This document shows, piece after piece, positions 54,925-63,124 of a DNA stretch of 64,000 nucleotides. Source of the DNA: Brooklawnia sp032229645 (GTDB taxonomy: Bacteria; Actinomycetota; Actinomycetes; Propionibacteriales; Propionibacteriaceae); assembly GCA_963722295.1 (NCBI GenBank), contig CAVRLB010000001.1, positions 1-64,000 of the forward strand, read 5' to 3'. The stretch's first letter is position 1. Every line of letters starts with the position of its first letter. The notes beneath the pieces are model-generated. The model searched no databases and was not told where the DNA came from. It worked only from the letters and a program-made list of their open reading frames with translations. A program made the translations under genes and the position numbers.

Positions 54925-56217
54925 ATGATCACCTACGCGGACTATGAGAGCTACTTGAGTCCCGCCCTGTACAAGACGACGGACCTGATCATTGATCACG
55001 GCGCCGGCAGCTACATCTGGGACACCAGCGGTCGCCGCTATCTCGACTGGGTGCAGGGCATCGCGGTCAATGCCCTGGGACACTGTCATCCGAGGGTGGT
55101 GGAGGCCATCAAGGCGCAGGTCGAGAAGCTGTTGACCGCATCGTTCAACATGGTCAACTACGAAAGCACCCTGCGCTGGGCAGAACGGATAGCCGAACTG
55201 GCGCCCGGTGAACTGTCCACGACCTTCTTCAGCAACGGCGGCGCCGAAGCCACCGATGGAGCTCTCAAGCTGGCCAAGGCATACACCGGAAGGCCCGCGA
55301 TCATCGCCTTCAAGGGTTCCTTCCACGGTCGTACGATCGCCGCAACCTCGGTGACCGCATCCAACGCCAAGTACCGCAAGGGCTACGACCCGCTGATGTC
55401 GGGTATCGACTTCATCCCCTACCCCTCGGCCAGCCAGGCCCCCGCGGGTTTCACCCCCGACCAGATCACCGACTACGCATTGGGTCAGCTCGACGATCTC
55501 TTTTCTTACATCCGCGACCCGGGTTCGGTGGCCGCCATCCTCATGGAACCGGTCCAAGGCGAGGGCGGTTACGTCGTCCCGCCAACCGGCTTCGTCAAGA
55601 CGCTCCGAGAGATCTGCGACGGGCACGGCATCCTGCTCATCTTTGACGAGATCCAGGCCGGCTATGGACGCACCGGCAAGTTCTTCGCCAGCGAGAACCT
55701 TGATGTGGTACCCGACATCATGACGATCGGCAAGGCCATGGCCGGAGGACTCGCTGCCAGCGGCGTGGTCTCCACTCACGAGATCATGCAGGCCTGGGGT
55801 CCGGGACGCCACGGCGGCACCTTCGGTGGCAATCCGGTCGTCGCGTCAGCCGGGCTCGCTGTCCTTGATGAGTTCAAGGAGGCAAGGGTGCTAGACAACG
55901 TCAATGCTGTCGGCGATCATCTGGCCGCCCGCCTCGAGGGGCTCAAAGAGCGATATCCGATCGTCACCGATGCCCGCGGGCTCGGCCTGATGCGCGCCAT
56001 CGAACTCAACCATGTCGATGGACGACCGGGAGGTGACCTGCTTGAGCAGGTTCGGCGAGACTGCCTCGGCAAGGGACTGCTCACGCTGTCGTGTGGTGTT
56101 AGAGGCAACGGACTACGCTTCGCCACACCCCTCAACACCACCACCGATCTCATCGACGAAGGCCTGGCGATCCTTGAGGACGTCTTGACCACCGCGAACG
56201 AGAAGGAAGTGAACTGA
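54925..56217 (+). CDS. Class III PLP-dependent aminotransferase
   Basis: A 430-residue fold-type I aminotransferase of the acetylornithine / GABA group. It has YLDWVQGIAVNALGHCHPRVVEA, FFSNGGAEATDGALKLAKAYTGR, GSFHGRTIAATSVT, the cofactor aspartate in LLIFDEIQAGYGRTGKFFA, and the Schiff-base lysine in IMTIGKAMAGGLAASGV near residue 275. It transfers an amino group from an omega- or alpha-amino acid to 2-oxoglutarate or pyruvate; the substrate is undetermined. Isoleucine 2-epimerase belongs to the same fold and is another option. AAGGAG eight bases before ATG 54925 sets the start. The next gene overlaps its stop by one base. Confidence 0.88.
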   Translation: MITYADYESYLSPALYKTTDLIIDHGAGSYIWDTSGRRYLDWVQGIAVNALGHCHPRVVEAIKAQVEKLLTASFNMVNYESTLRWAERIAELAPGELSTTFFSNGGAEATDGALKLAKAYTGRPAIIAFKGSFHGRTIAATSVTASNAKYRKGYDPLMSGIDFIPYPSASQAPAGFTPDQITDYALGQLDDLFSYIRDPGSVAAILMEPVQGEGGYVVPPTGFVKTLREICDGHGILLIFDEIQAGYGRTGKFFASENLDVVPDIMTIGKAMAGGLAASGVVSTHEIMQAWGPGRHGGTFGGNPVVASAGLAVLDEFKEARVLDNVNAVGDHLAARLEGLKERYPIVTDARGLGLMRAIELNHVDGRPGGDLLEQVRRDCLGKGLLTLSCGVRGNGLRFATPLNTTTDLIDEGLAILEDVLTTANEKEVN

Positions 56218-57206
56218 TGCCGGCTCGAGTCGTCTACTTCAACATCGATGGTGGCTTGGACTACGAGAATCAGCTATTGGCCGAGTGGGGTGTCGCCGAC
56301 AAGATCGAGTTGGTCGGCGTCACCACTCCCGACAATGCGGACGATACTTTCGTTGAGGCGGTGGCAGATGCAGACGGCGTTCTCGTGGAGTACTTCGATG
56401 TCACCCGCGCAGTGCTGGAACGTCTGCCCAAGCTGAAGGTCATCAGCCTGCAGGCGATCGGCGTGTCCAACGTGGACCTCGATGCGGCAACCGACCTCGG
56501 CATTGGGGTGACCAATACCCCCGGGTTCTGCTCCGAAGATGTCGCCCTGCACACCGTCGGAATGATCATTGATCTCGTCCGCAAGATCAGCTTTCTCGAT
56601 CGCAGCGTGCGCGCCGGGTATTGGGACCCTATGCTCGGCGGGCTCCCCACCCGCGTGTCGGGCAAGACCGTTGGACTCGTCTTCTTCGGGAGCATCCCCA
56701 AGCTGATGGTGCCGGTTCTCCATGCCATCGGCCTGCGGGTTATCGTCTATGCGCCAACCAAGTCGGCCGAGTACCTCGAAGAGTACGGAGCCGAGAAGGT
56801 CGACAGTCTCGGCGAGTTGCTGGCCACATCCGACATCGTGTCATTGCACACTCCACTGTTGTCCGAGACCAGGCACCTGATCGGCAAGCGCGAGCTGGAA
56901 CTCATGAAGCCGACGGCATTGCTCATCAACACCGCGCGAGGGCCGGTAGTCGACGAGCCGGCTCTCGTCGAAGCGTTGACGACAGGTCAGATTGCCGGCG
57001 CCGGGGTGGACGTCATCGAGGACGAGGACACAGAGTCCTCCGATCTCTTCGGATTGGAGAACGTCCTCATCACCCCGCACGCCGCCTTCATTTCCAAGGA
57101 GTCTCTTGCCGACGGACGTCGGATCGCGCTGAGACAACTCGTCCAACGCTTGGTCTTCAATGAGGCGCCGGAAAACCTCGTCAACATGGGCGCTGGGACG
57201 AGGTGA
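56217..57206 (+). CDS. D-2-hydroxyacid dehydrogenase family protein
   Basis: A 329-residue member of the D-isomer-specific 2-hydroxyacid dehydrogenase family. Catalytic Arg (NTARGPVVDEPALVEAL), Glu region (GAGVDVIEDEDTESSDLF) and His (VLITPHAAF) are in place. The dinucleotide motif is unusual: GKTVGLVFFGSIPKLMVPVL, where most members have GFGxIG; the first and last glycines are Phe and Pro. NAD binding may therefore be altered. It would reduce a 2-keto acid to a D-2-hydroxy acid, or the reverse. It is translationally coupled to the aminotransferase. Confidence 0.85.
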   Translation: MPARVVYFNIDGGLDYENQLLAEWGVADKIELVGVTTPDNADDTFVEAVADADGVLVEYFDVTRAVLERLPKLKVISLQAIGVSNVDLDAATDLGIGVTNTPGFCSEDVALHTVGMIIDLVRKISFLDRSVRAGYWDPMLGGLPTRVSGKTVGLVFFGSIPKLMVPVLHAIGLRVIVYAPTKSAEYLEEYGAEKVDSLGELLATSDIVSLHTPLLSETRHLIGKRELELMKPTALLINTARGPVVDEPALVEALTTGQIAGAGVDVIEDEDTESSDLFGLENVLITPHAAFISKESLADGRRIALRQLVQRLVFNEAPENLVNMGAGTR

Positions 57207-57213
57207 ACTGACG

Positions 57214-58279
57214 ATGCGTGCGGTGGTCTTTCAGGGCCCCTATCAGGTCTCGGTCGAAACGGTTCCCGACCCGAGCATCGAAGATCCCGGCGATGTGATC
57301 GTGCAGGTCGAGGCCGCAGCGGTATGCGGCTCAGATCTGTGGACCTACCGCGGCCAGGCCGCCGTCGCGCCAGGCGCACGGATCGGTCACGAGTTCCTGG
57401 GTCGCGTCGTCGAGACGGGATCTCAGGTCAGCGGGCCGGATATTGGCGACTGGGTTGTTGCGCCTTTCCGCTATTCCGATGGGGAATGCTCTTACTGTCG
57501 TGAGGGACTTAGTTCCTCATGTCTGGATGGCGGCTTTTGGAGCCGCGAGGTCGTCGATGCCGGCCAGGGCGAACTGGTAAGAGTGCCGCATGCCTCGGCC
57601 ACGCTGGTCAAACTGAGCTTCCGATGGTTCGGCTCCACCCGCCGAGCGTATCCCAGACCTGCTTGCTCTTGCCGATGTCATGCCTACCGGATTGCACGGT
57701 GTGCATAATGCAGGTGTTCAGGCCGGCGACACCGTCATCATCGTCGGAGACGGAGCCGTCGGTCAATGCGCAATCATCGCTGCCCGCATGATCGGAGCTG
57801 ATCGAGTCATCGTCTTGGGCGGTGCGCACTCCGACCGTGAAGAAATGGCCCGGGCCAATGGTGCCGACGAGTTTCTGTCACTGCGCGGCGATGACGCGGT
57901 AGCCGCGGTACGCGAATTGACCTCGGGAGAATTGGCCAGGCGAGTGGTGGAATGTGTCGGCTCGAGTGGATCTTTCGATACGGCATTATCCCTGGTCAGA
58001 GCGGGAGGGAGTCTTGGATATGTCGGCCTTCCGCACGGAGTGAAGGTGGACCTGGCGGCCGTGTTCGGACGCAACATTTCGATTTCAGGTGGAATATGCC
58101 CGGCACGCGACTACCTGCCCGAGCTGCTCCGGTTGGTGAGTTCTAATGAATTGCATCCGGGCATCGTCTTCAGCTATTTCGGTACGCTCGATAATGCGCC
58201 GGAGGCGTATCGCCAAATGGACCAGCGCGAGACGGTGAAGGCGCTCCTATGGCCAAGCAATCCTGTTACCTCAAGGTAA
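57214..58279 (+). pseudogene. Zinc alcohol dehydrogenase, frameshifted
   Basis: A medium-chain zinc dehydrogenase of the threonine/alcohol type in two frames. The first part (57214 to about 57618) carries the catalytic-zinc ligands AAAVCGSDLWTYRG and IGHEFLGRVVE and structural cysteines in DGECSYCREGLSSSC. The second part (about 57620-58279) holds VMPTGLHGVHNAGVQAGDTVIIVGDGAVGQCAI, the Rossmann segment. Deleting one base at about 57613-57622 (AGCTT to AGCT) joins them into about 354 residues with no other defect. The ATG follows GAGGTGA. It is either a recent pseudogene or a base-calling error. Confidence 0.85.
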
Positions 58280-58280
58280 C
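58265..58280. promoter_or_regulatory. Palindrome at the start of the transporter operon
   Basis: GTTACCT-CA-AGGTAAC is a perfect 7-bp inverted repeat overlapping the stop of the dehydrogenase gene. The 120 bases after it, up to the first permease, contain a GATAAT hexamer and probably an internal promoter, so this may be its operator. Confidence 0.4.
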
Positions 58281-58399
58281 GTGACCGATACTAGGATAAT
58301 CTCTCTCGTAAAGCTGCTGAAACACTCCTGGCGTAGGCTCAGAGATATTACAGAGGTAAGTCGAGACGCGCCTCTGACAAGCCGACAGAGGAGACGTCC

Positions 58400-59038
58400 G
58401 TGGGGGGATTTGCGCCGATCATACAGGCCATTCCGTGCACCTTACTGGTGACCGTCGGGGCTTTTCTTATCGGTTTTGTGATCGCGATTCCGCTGATGTT
58501 CATGCGACGTTCGGGGTTTGTGCCCCTCAGGCTTGTGGCGCAGAGCTTCATCGATATTGCACGAGGTATTCCGCCGATCGTGTGGCTGTTCTTCATCTAT
58601 TTCGGGCTCCCGGGAATCGGAGTTCTTCTCGACCCGCTCGAAGCGGCCATAATCGGGCTCGGTATCATTTCGTCCGGGTATTTGGCCGAGATCTTCAGAG
58701 GCGGCCTGTTGGCTGTTCACAAGGGTCAGTTCGAAGCGTCGCATGCGCTTGGCTTGGGGAGTTGGACGATGTTCACCAAGGTTATCGCGCCGCAGGCTTT
58801 GCGGGCGATGCTGCCCGGACTGGCTACCTATTTCATCGGTCTTGTGAAAGATTCTTCGATTGCCTCCGTGATCGGTGTGACGGAGATGGTCTTCGCGGCC
58901 AGCACCTATGCGCGCAGGTCACCTGAAGGGATTCTTCTTTTCTTCATCGCGGCCATTGTCTATATGGCTTTATCTATACCGATGGGTCTTGCCGCCCGCG
59001 GCATGGAAGCTCGCATGCGTAAGGCAGGTGCACGTTGA
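58400..59038 (+). CDS. Polar amino acid ABC transporter permease 1
   Basis: A 212-residue permease of the HisM/GlnP (His/Glu/Gln/Arg/opine) family. Helices are LLVTVGAFLIGFVIAIPLMF and IPPIVWLFFIYFGLPGIGVLL. The EAA loop contacting the ATPase is EASHALGLGSWTMFTKVIAPQALRAMLPGL, near residues 115-145. AGAGGAG before GTG 58400 sets the start. The second permease begins within its stop codon. Confidence 0.9.
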   Translation: MGGFAPIIQAIPCTLLVTVGAFLIGFVIAIPLMFMRRSGFVPLRLVAQSFIDIARGIPPIVWLFFIYFGLPGIGVLLDPLEAAIIGLGIISSGYLAEIFRGGLLAVHKGQFEASHALGLGSWTMFTKVIAPQALRAMLPGLATYFIGLVKDSSIASVIGVTEMVFAASTYARRSPEGILLFFIAAIVYMALSIPMGLAARGMEARMRKAGAR

Positions 59039-59691
59039 TCAGCACATTTCAATTTTGGGCAGGTAGCTTTCCCAAGCTATTTGGCGGACTGATCGTCTCG
59101 CTTGAACTCACAGCGCTCAGTCTTCTGATCGGTCTACCTCTCGGGCTCTTGTTGGCGGTTGGGGTCAGTTCCCGATTCAAGCCGTTGAACTGGCTATCCA
59201 TCGCATTGGTAGAGATCGGGCGCGGTGCGCCCGCTCTGGTCGTGCTCTATGTCGTCTATTTCGGCTTGCCAGCGCTGAACTGGTCGCCGACCGCGTTTCT
59301 TTGCGCAGTCATCGGACTCACCTTCACGACAGCTGCCTATGCTGGCGAATACCTTCGCGGCGGGCTGAGGTCAGTTAATGCTGGCACAATCGAGGCGGGC
59401 CAGGCACTCGCTTTGACGAATGTTGATGTCCTTCGTTTCATCATCATTCCGCAAGGCTTGCGGGTCTCAATTCCTTCACTCATGGGACTCGCGATCCAGA
59501 TTTTCCAGGCCACGTCGCTTACCTATTCGATAACTGTGAGCGAATTGACCGCAAATGCGTACAGCATCAGCAACCAGACCTTCCGGGCTCTCGAGACCTT
59601 TGCCCTAGCAGGACTCATGTACGCAGTCATCACCATCCCTGCAAGTTGGGTGACCAGACAGGCCGAGCGGCGTATGTCGCTTGGTCAGTGA
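59035..59691 (+). CDS. Polar amino acid ABC transporter permease 2
   Basis: A 218-residue partner permease of the same family. Helices include LIVSLELTALSLLIGLPLGLLLAVG and GAPALVVLYVVYFGLPALNW. The EAA loop is EAGQALALTNVDVLRFIIIPQGLRVSIPSLMGLAIQ. It starts with TTG overlapping the preceding stop (TTGA). Two different permeases imply a heterodimeric channel. Confidence 0.88.
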   Translation: MISTFQFWAGSFPKLFGGLIVSLELTALSLLIGLPLGLLLAVGVSSRFKPLNWLSIALVEIGRGAPALVVLYVVYFGLPALNWSPTAFLCAVIGLTFTTAAYAGEYLRGGLRSVNAGTIEAGQALALTNVDVLRFIIIPQGLRVSIPSLMGLAIQIFQATSLTYSITVSELTANAYSISNQTFRALETFALAGLMYAVITIPASWVTRQAERRMSLGQ

Positions 59692-59725
59692 GGTCATCCG
59701 CCCACACCACCAGAGGAGTCGAATC

Positions 59726-60589
59726 ATGTCGATGCGCCTTTCAAAAGGCTTGACGGCCGCCGTCGCGGTGACAGGCCTGCTAATTGCCGGCTGTTCCAGC
59801 GGCAGCTCCGGCGAGTCCAGTTCCGACGTCGCGGCAGACTGCACACCCGCGAATGTCTTTACCACCATCAAAGATGGCACTCTCACCATTGCGGCACCGG
59901 AGTTTCCTCCATTCTCGTCGCTCGCGGGCGGATCTGCCGCTGGCGTGGACGTGGATATCATCACCGCCATCGCCGAAATGGAATGCCTGACCCCGGAGTA
60001 CGTGCAGGTTGACTACAGCGGTGCAGTTCCGGCCGTCCAGTCCGGTCGCGCCGATGTCGCGATTGGCGACTACTACCGCACGACGAGCCGGGCCGAAGTC
60101 GTGGGGCTGAGTGAGGCCATGTACGTCGACGGGATGGGCATCATCTCCAAAGACGGCATGACCGATATCCCCACCATCCTCACTCGCAACGTCGGTACCG
60201 TTGACGGCTATTTGTGGGTCGCTGACCTTCAGGCTCAGCTCGGCGACAAGCTGAAGATCTACAAGTCAAACGTCGAGATGTGGGCCGACCTTGACAGTGG
60301 CCGAATCGACGTCGGCATCGACTCGGTTCCTGCTGCCGCGTTTAGCGCCAGCCAGAACGGTGGCGATTGGAAGGTCGCCACCGCCGATCCCTACGAGCCG
60401 ATCGGCGCCTCAGTCAAGCCCGCCCAGGTAGGTATCCCCTTCACGAAGAGCAATACGGCTCTGGGTGACGCCCTCAACGCTGACATCGCCGCGCTACGGG
60501 CCGACGGCACTTTGAAGCAGATCTTCATCGACCACGACGTGGATCCGAGCCTCACCGAGGTCGAAGAGAGCTACCTGCTCGACAGCTGA
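59726..60589 (+). CDS. Amino acid ABC transporter substrate-binding lipoprotein
   Basis: A 287-residue family 3 solute-binding protein. The signal ends in the lipobox LIAGC (about residue 22), then a serine/glycine linker. The domain has DGTLTIAAPEFPPFSSLAGGSAAGVDVDIITAIAEME and SGRADVAIGDYYRTTSRAEVVGLSEA, the classic ligand-binding frame with an Arg for the carboxylate. AGAGGAG at 59712-59718 sets ATG 59726. It captures the substrate for the two permeases. A strong hairpin follows before the ATPase gene. Confidence 0.9.
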   Translation: MSMRLSKGLTAAVAVTGLLIAGCSSGSSGESSSDVAADCTPANVFTTIKDGTLTIAAPEFPPFSSLAGGSAAGVDVDIITAIAEMECLTPEYVQVDYSGAVPAVQSGRADVAIGDYYRTTSRAEVVGLSEAMYVDGMGIISKDGMTDIPTILTRNVGTVDGYLWVADLQAQLGDKLKIYKSNVEMWADLDSGRIDVGIDSVPAAAFSASQNGGDWKVATADPYEPIGASVKPAQVGIPFTKSNTALGDALNADIAALRADGTLKQIFIDHDVDPSLTEVEESYLLDS

Positions 60590-60595
60590 TCCCAA

Positions 60596-60630
60596 CGAGC
60601 GCTCGGGTGGCCCATGCACCCGAGCGCTCG
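60596..60630 (+). other. Perfect 14-bp hairpin inside the ABC operon
   Basis: CGAGCGCTCGGGTG (60596-60609) pairs without mismatch with CACCCGAGCGCTCG (60617-60630) around a 7-base loop. It lies 6 bases after the binding-protein stop and before the ATPase gene. It has no T tract, so it could stabilise the upstream mRNA or partly terminate transcription. Confidence 0.75.
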
Positions 60631-60662
60631 ATCCTTGATTCTCAACGCGCAGGGAGACACAG

Positions 60663-61484
60663 ATGATGAGCAACAACGGTGAACTGACGGTCACGGCCAA
60701 CGAGCCCGATGATTCCGCGAGCAGTCGCGGACGCCCGGAATTCGCCATCGAGCTGGCCGGCCTCCGCAAGAGGTATGGCGACCATGAGGTCCTCAAAGGG
60801 GTCGCCTTGCGCGTCAGGGAAGGCTCGGTGTGTTCTATCATCGGACCTAGCGGAGCCGGCAAGAGCACACTGTTGCGGTGCATCAACCTTCTTGAGGAAC
60901 CCGACGACGGAAACATGGTCATCGCCGGGCAGTTCCTTGAGGGCGGACACAGTCACTCCCGCAAAGAGCTACTGGCGTTGCGCCGGCGCGTAGGCATGGT
61001 CTTTCAGTCGTTCAATCTGTTTCCGCACATGCTCGTCATCGACAACATCGTGTTGGCCCAACAGCGAGTGCTCAAGCGCAGTACAGCTGAGGCACGCAAA
61101 CGGGCGCTCGAGTTGCTGGAGAGCGTGGGGCTTTCCGACAAAGCCGAGGAGTACCCGCCAAAGCTGTCCGGCGGTCAACAGCAACGCGTCGCGATTGCGC
61201 GAGCGCTCGCGCTAGAGCCCAAGATCATGCTTTTTGACGAACCCACCAGCGCGCTGGATCCCGAGTTGGCGCAAAGCGTCCTCACCGTCATGAAATCTGT
61301 CGCCCAATCGGGCATGACGATGATGGTCGTCACTCACGAAATGAGCTTCGCTCGCACCATCGGGGACTACCTGGTGGTGATGGAAGACGGTTCGATCCTC
61401 GAAGAAGGCGTGCCCGAAGAGGTCATGAACAATCCGAGACAGGAACGCACGCGCCAGTTCCTTTCCGCAGTCACCGACAGGTAG
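60663..61484 (+). CDS. Polar amino acid ABC transporter ATPase
   Basis: A 273-residue ATPase of the GlnQ/HisP type. Walker A is GPSGAGKSTLLRCINLLEEP, followed by the Q loop VGMVFQSFNLFPHM, signature LSGGQQQRVAIARAL and Walker B IMLFDEPTSALDPEL. The H loop is VVTHEMSFAR. About 25 polar residues precede the domain. ATG 60663 or ATG 60666 could be used. It energises the transporter encoded just upstream. Confidence 0.92.
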   Translation: MMSNNGELTVTANEPDDSASSRGRPEFAIELAGLRKRYGDHEVLKGVALRVREGSVCSIIGPSGAGKSTLLRCINLLEEPDDGNMVIAGQFLEGGHSHSRKELLALRRRVGMVFQSFNLFPHMLVIDNIVLAQQRVLKRSTAEARKRALELLESVGLSDKAEEYPPKLSGGQQQRVAIARALALEPKIMLFDEPTSALDPELAQSVLTVMKSVAQSGMTMMVVTHEMSFARTIGDYLVVMEDGSILEEGVPEEVMNNPRQERTRQFLSAVTDR

Positions 61485-61493
61485 GAGATAGAG

Positions 61494-61874
61494 ATGAGAC
61501 CCCGCGTGATCTCGGTTGGCGAGTCCGTCGCCGCATACAGTCACGGAAAGGTCGTCGGGAATCTGTTGTTCACCTCGGGCATGACCTCGCACGACCCGGC
61601 GACCGGTGCGGTGCGTGGCAGCACCATCGAGGAACAGACCCGATACTGCTTCGAGCTGCTTGAGCAGGTCCTCGCCAAGGCCGGTTCGAGCCTGGCAGAC
61701 CTCGTCCAGGTTCAGGTCTTCCTCAACGATATCGAGAACGACTTCGCCGGATTCGATGCCACGTACAAGCAGATCGTCCCGGCACCTTACCCGCCGCGTG
61801 CCACCGTCGGCGCCGATCTACCCGGCTATCTCATCGAGATGCTGATCATCGCCTTCGTCGAGAGTGAGCACTGA
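61494..61874 (+). CDS. RidA family enamine/imine deaminase
   Basis: A 126-residue YjgF/YER057c/UK114 protein. It carries GNLLFTSGMTSHDPATG, the central EEQTRYCFELLEQVLAKAGSSLADLVQVQVFLND (about residues 45-78), and the catalytic-arginine motif PPRATVGAD. RidA hydrolyses reactive imines and enamines made by PLP or FAD enzymes. Its stop overlaps the start of the FAD oxidase, a strong hint that it hydrolyses that enzyme's imino acid product. Confidence 0.92.
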   Translation: MRPRVISVGESVAAYSHGKVVGNLLFTSGMTSHDPATGAVRGSTIEEQTRYCFELLEQVLAKAGSSLADLVQVQVFLNDIENDFAGFDATYKQIVPAPYPPRATVGADLPGYLIEMLIIAFVESEH

Positions 61875-63124
61875 TGCGAATCGCCATCATCGGAGCCGGA
61901 GTCGTCGGCCTAGCCGCAGCCCACGAACTGCTCGGTGCAGGCCACGAGGTCACGATCATTGAGAGCAGCGACTACGGCCAAGGCCCCTCCCACGGGAACG
62001 CGGCGCTGGTCACCGGTGTGTTGTCTTTCCCGGTCCCGGCACCCGGCTCGATCGCTATCGCAGCCCGCTCGGTGTTCGGCGGGAACTCGGCGATCAGCAT
62101 TACCCCCCAGTTCTCGGTCGACTACCTTCGTTTCTTGTTGCGGATGGCGTGGGCTACGAAGAGGTCCAACTTCGCCGTCGGAACCCACGCTCAGGACATC
62201 CTCACCCGGATGGTGCTGGATGGCTTCGCGGAGTACCAGGAGCAAGGTTTGAGCTTCGAGCAGCACGCAGGTGGGTCGATGCACGTCTTCGCCTCTCGTC
62301 AGGCCTACGAGCAAGGAGTCTCGGTCTTCGACGGCTTCCCGGAGCTGAAGAAGCGCATCCGGCTACTCGAGGGTGCCTCAGCCGTTCACGAGGTTGACCC
62401 GAACCTCGCTCCGGACGTGGAGTACGCCTACTTCGCACCCGATGACCTGCAGGTCGAACCAGATTCGATCATGAAGGCACTGGTGGCCAGTATCGAACAG
62501 GCTGGCGGCAAGCTGATTCAGCACTCTGCAGTGACCTCTTTCGAGACTGCTGGCGGCGTGGTTCGCGCCGCAGTGACGCCGGCGGGGCAGATCGAGGCAG
62601 AGCAGTTCATCATCGCTGCCGGCGTCGGCTCCCGGGGGCTTGCGAAGAAACTGGGGTACTCGGTGCCACTGTTCCCCGGCGGTGGATACTCGGTCGATGT
62701 ACATTTCGACGACGACTCGCTCAAGCCACATGCCTCTGTGCTGACGGACGTCAGCCACATCGCCGTGACCCCGCTCGATTGGGGACTGAGGGCATCCAGC
62801 GGGATGATCATCGGTCAGCCCGAGCCGAGTGTCCCGCCGTCTGTGATCGACAAGCTGATCTCGCAAATGCTGGAGATCTACCCGGACGTGCCGGTGGACG
62901 ATGTTGATCCTGGCTGGGCCGGTCTTCGCCCGATGTCGGCGGACGGTGTTCCGATAATCGGACTGGTGCCTGGCAAACGCAACGCCTATCTCGCTACCGG
63001 CCACGCAATGCTGGGTCTCACCTATGCGCCGTCAACGGCCAAGGTACTGCGCGCCCTCATCGAAGGAAATGCCCCAGAGTGCTACCAGGCGTTCGCTCCA
63101 GCCCGTTTCGGAGAACGCTCATGA
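61874..63124 (+). CDS. FAD-dependent D-amino acid dehydrogenase family
   Basis: A 416-residue DAO/DadA-type flavoprotein. The Rossmann motif MRIAIIGAGVVGLAAAHELL and VTIIESSDYGQGPSHGNAAL bind FAD, and the C-terminal GLRPMSADGVPIIGLVPGKRNAYLATGHAMLGLTYAPSTAKV is the DadA-family ending. It would oxidise a D-amino acid (or secondary amino acid such as D-hydroxyproline) to the imino acid. It overlaps RidA by one base and the racemase-like gene by 4 bases. Confidence 0.85.
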   Translation: MRIAIIGAGVVGLAAAHELLGAGHEVTIIESSDYGQGPSHGNAALVTGVLSFPVPAPGSIAIAARSVFGGNSAISITPQFSVDYLRFLLRMAWATKRSNFAVGTHAQDILTRMVLDGFAEYQEQGLSFEQHAGGSMHVFASRQAYEQGVSVFDGFPELKKRIRLLEGASAVHEVDPNLAPDVEYAYFAPDDLQVEPDSIMKALVASIEQAGGKLIQHSAVTSFETAGGVVRAAVTPAGQIEAEQFIIAAGVGSRGLAKKLGYSVPLFPGGGYSVDVHFDDDSLKPHASVLTDVSHIAVTPLDWGLRASSGMIIGQPEPSVPPSVIDKLISQMLEIYPDVPVDDVDPGWAGLRPMSADGVPIIGLVPGKRNAYLATGHAMLGLTYAPSTAKVLRALIEGNAPECYQAFAPARFGERS

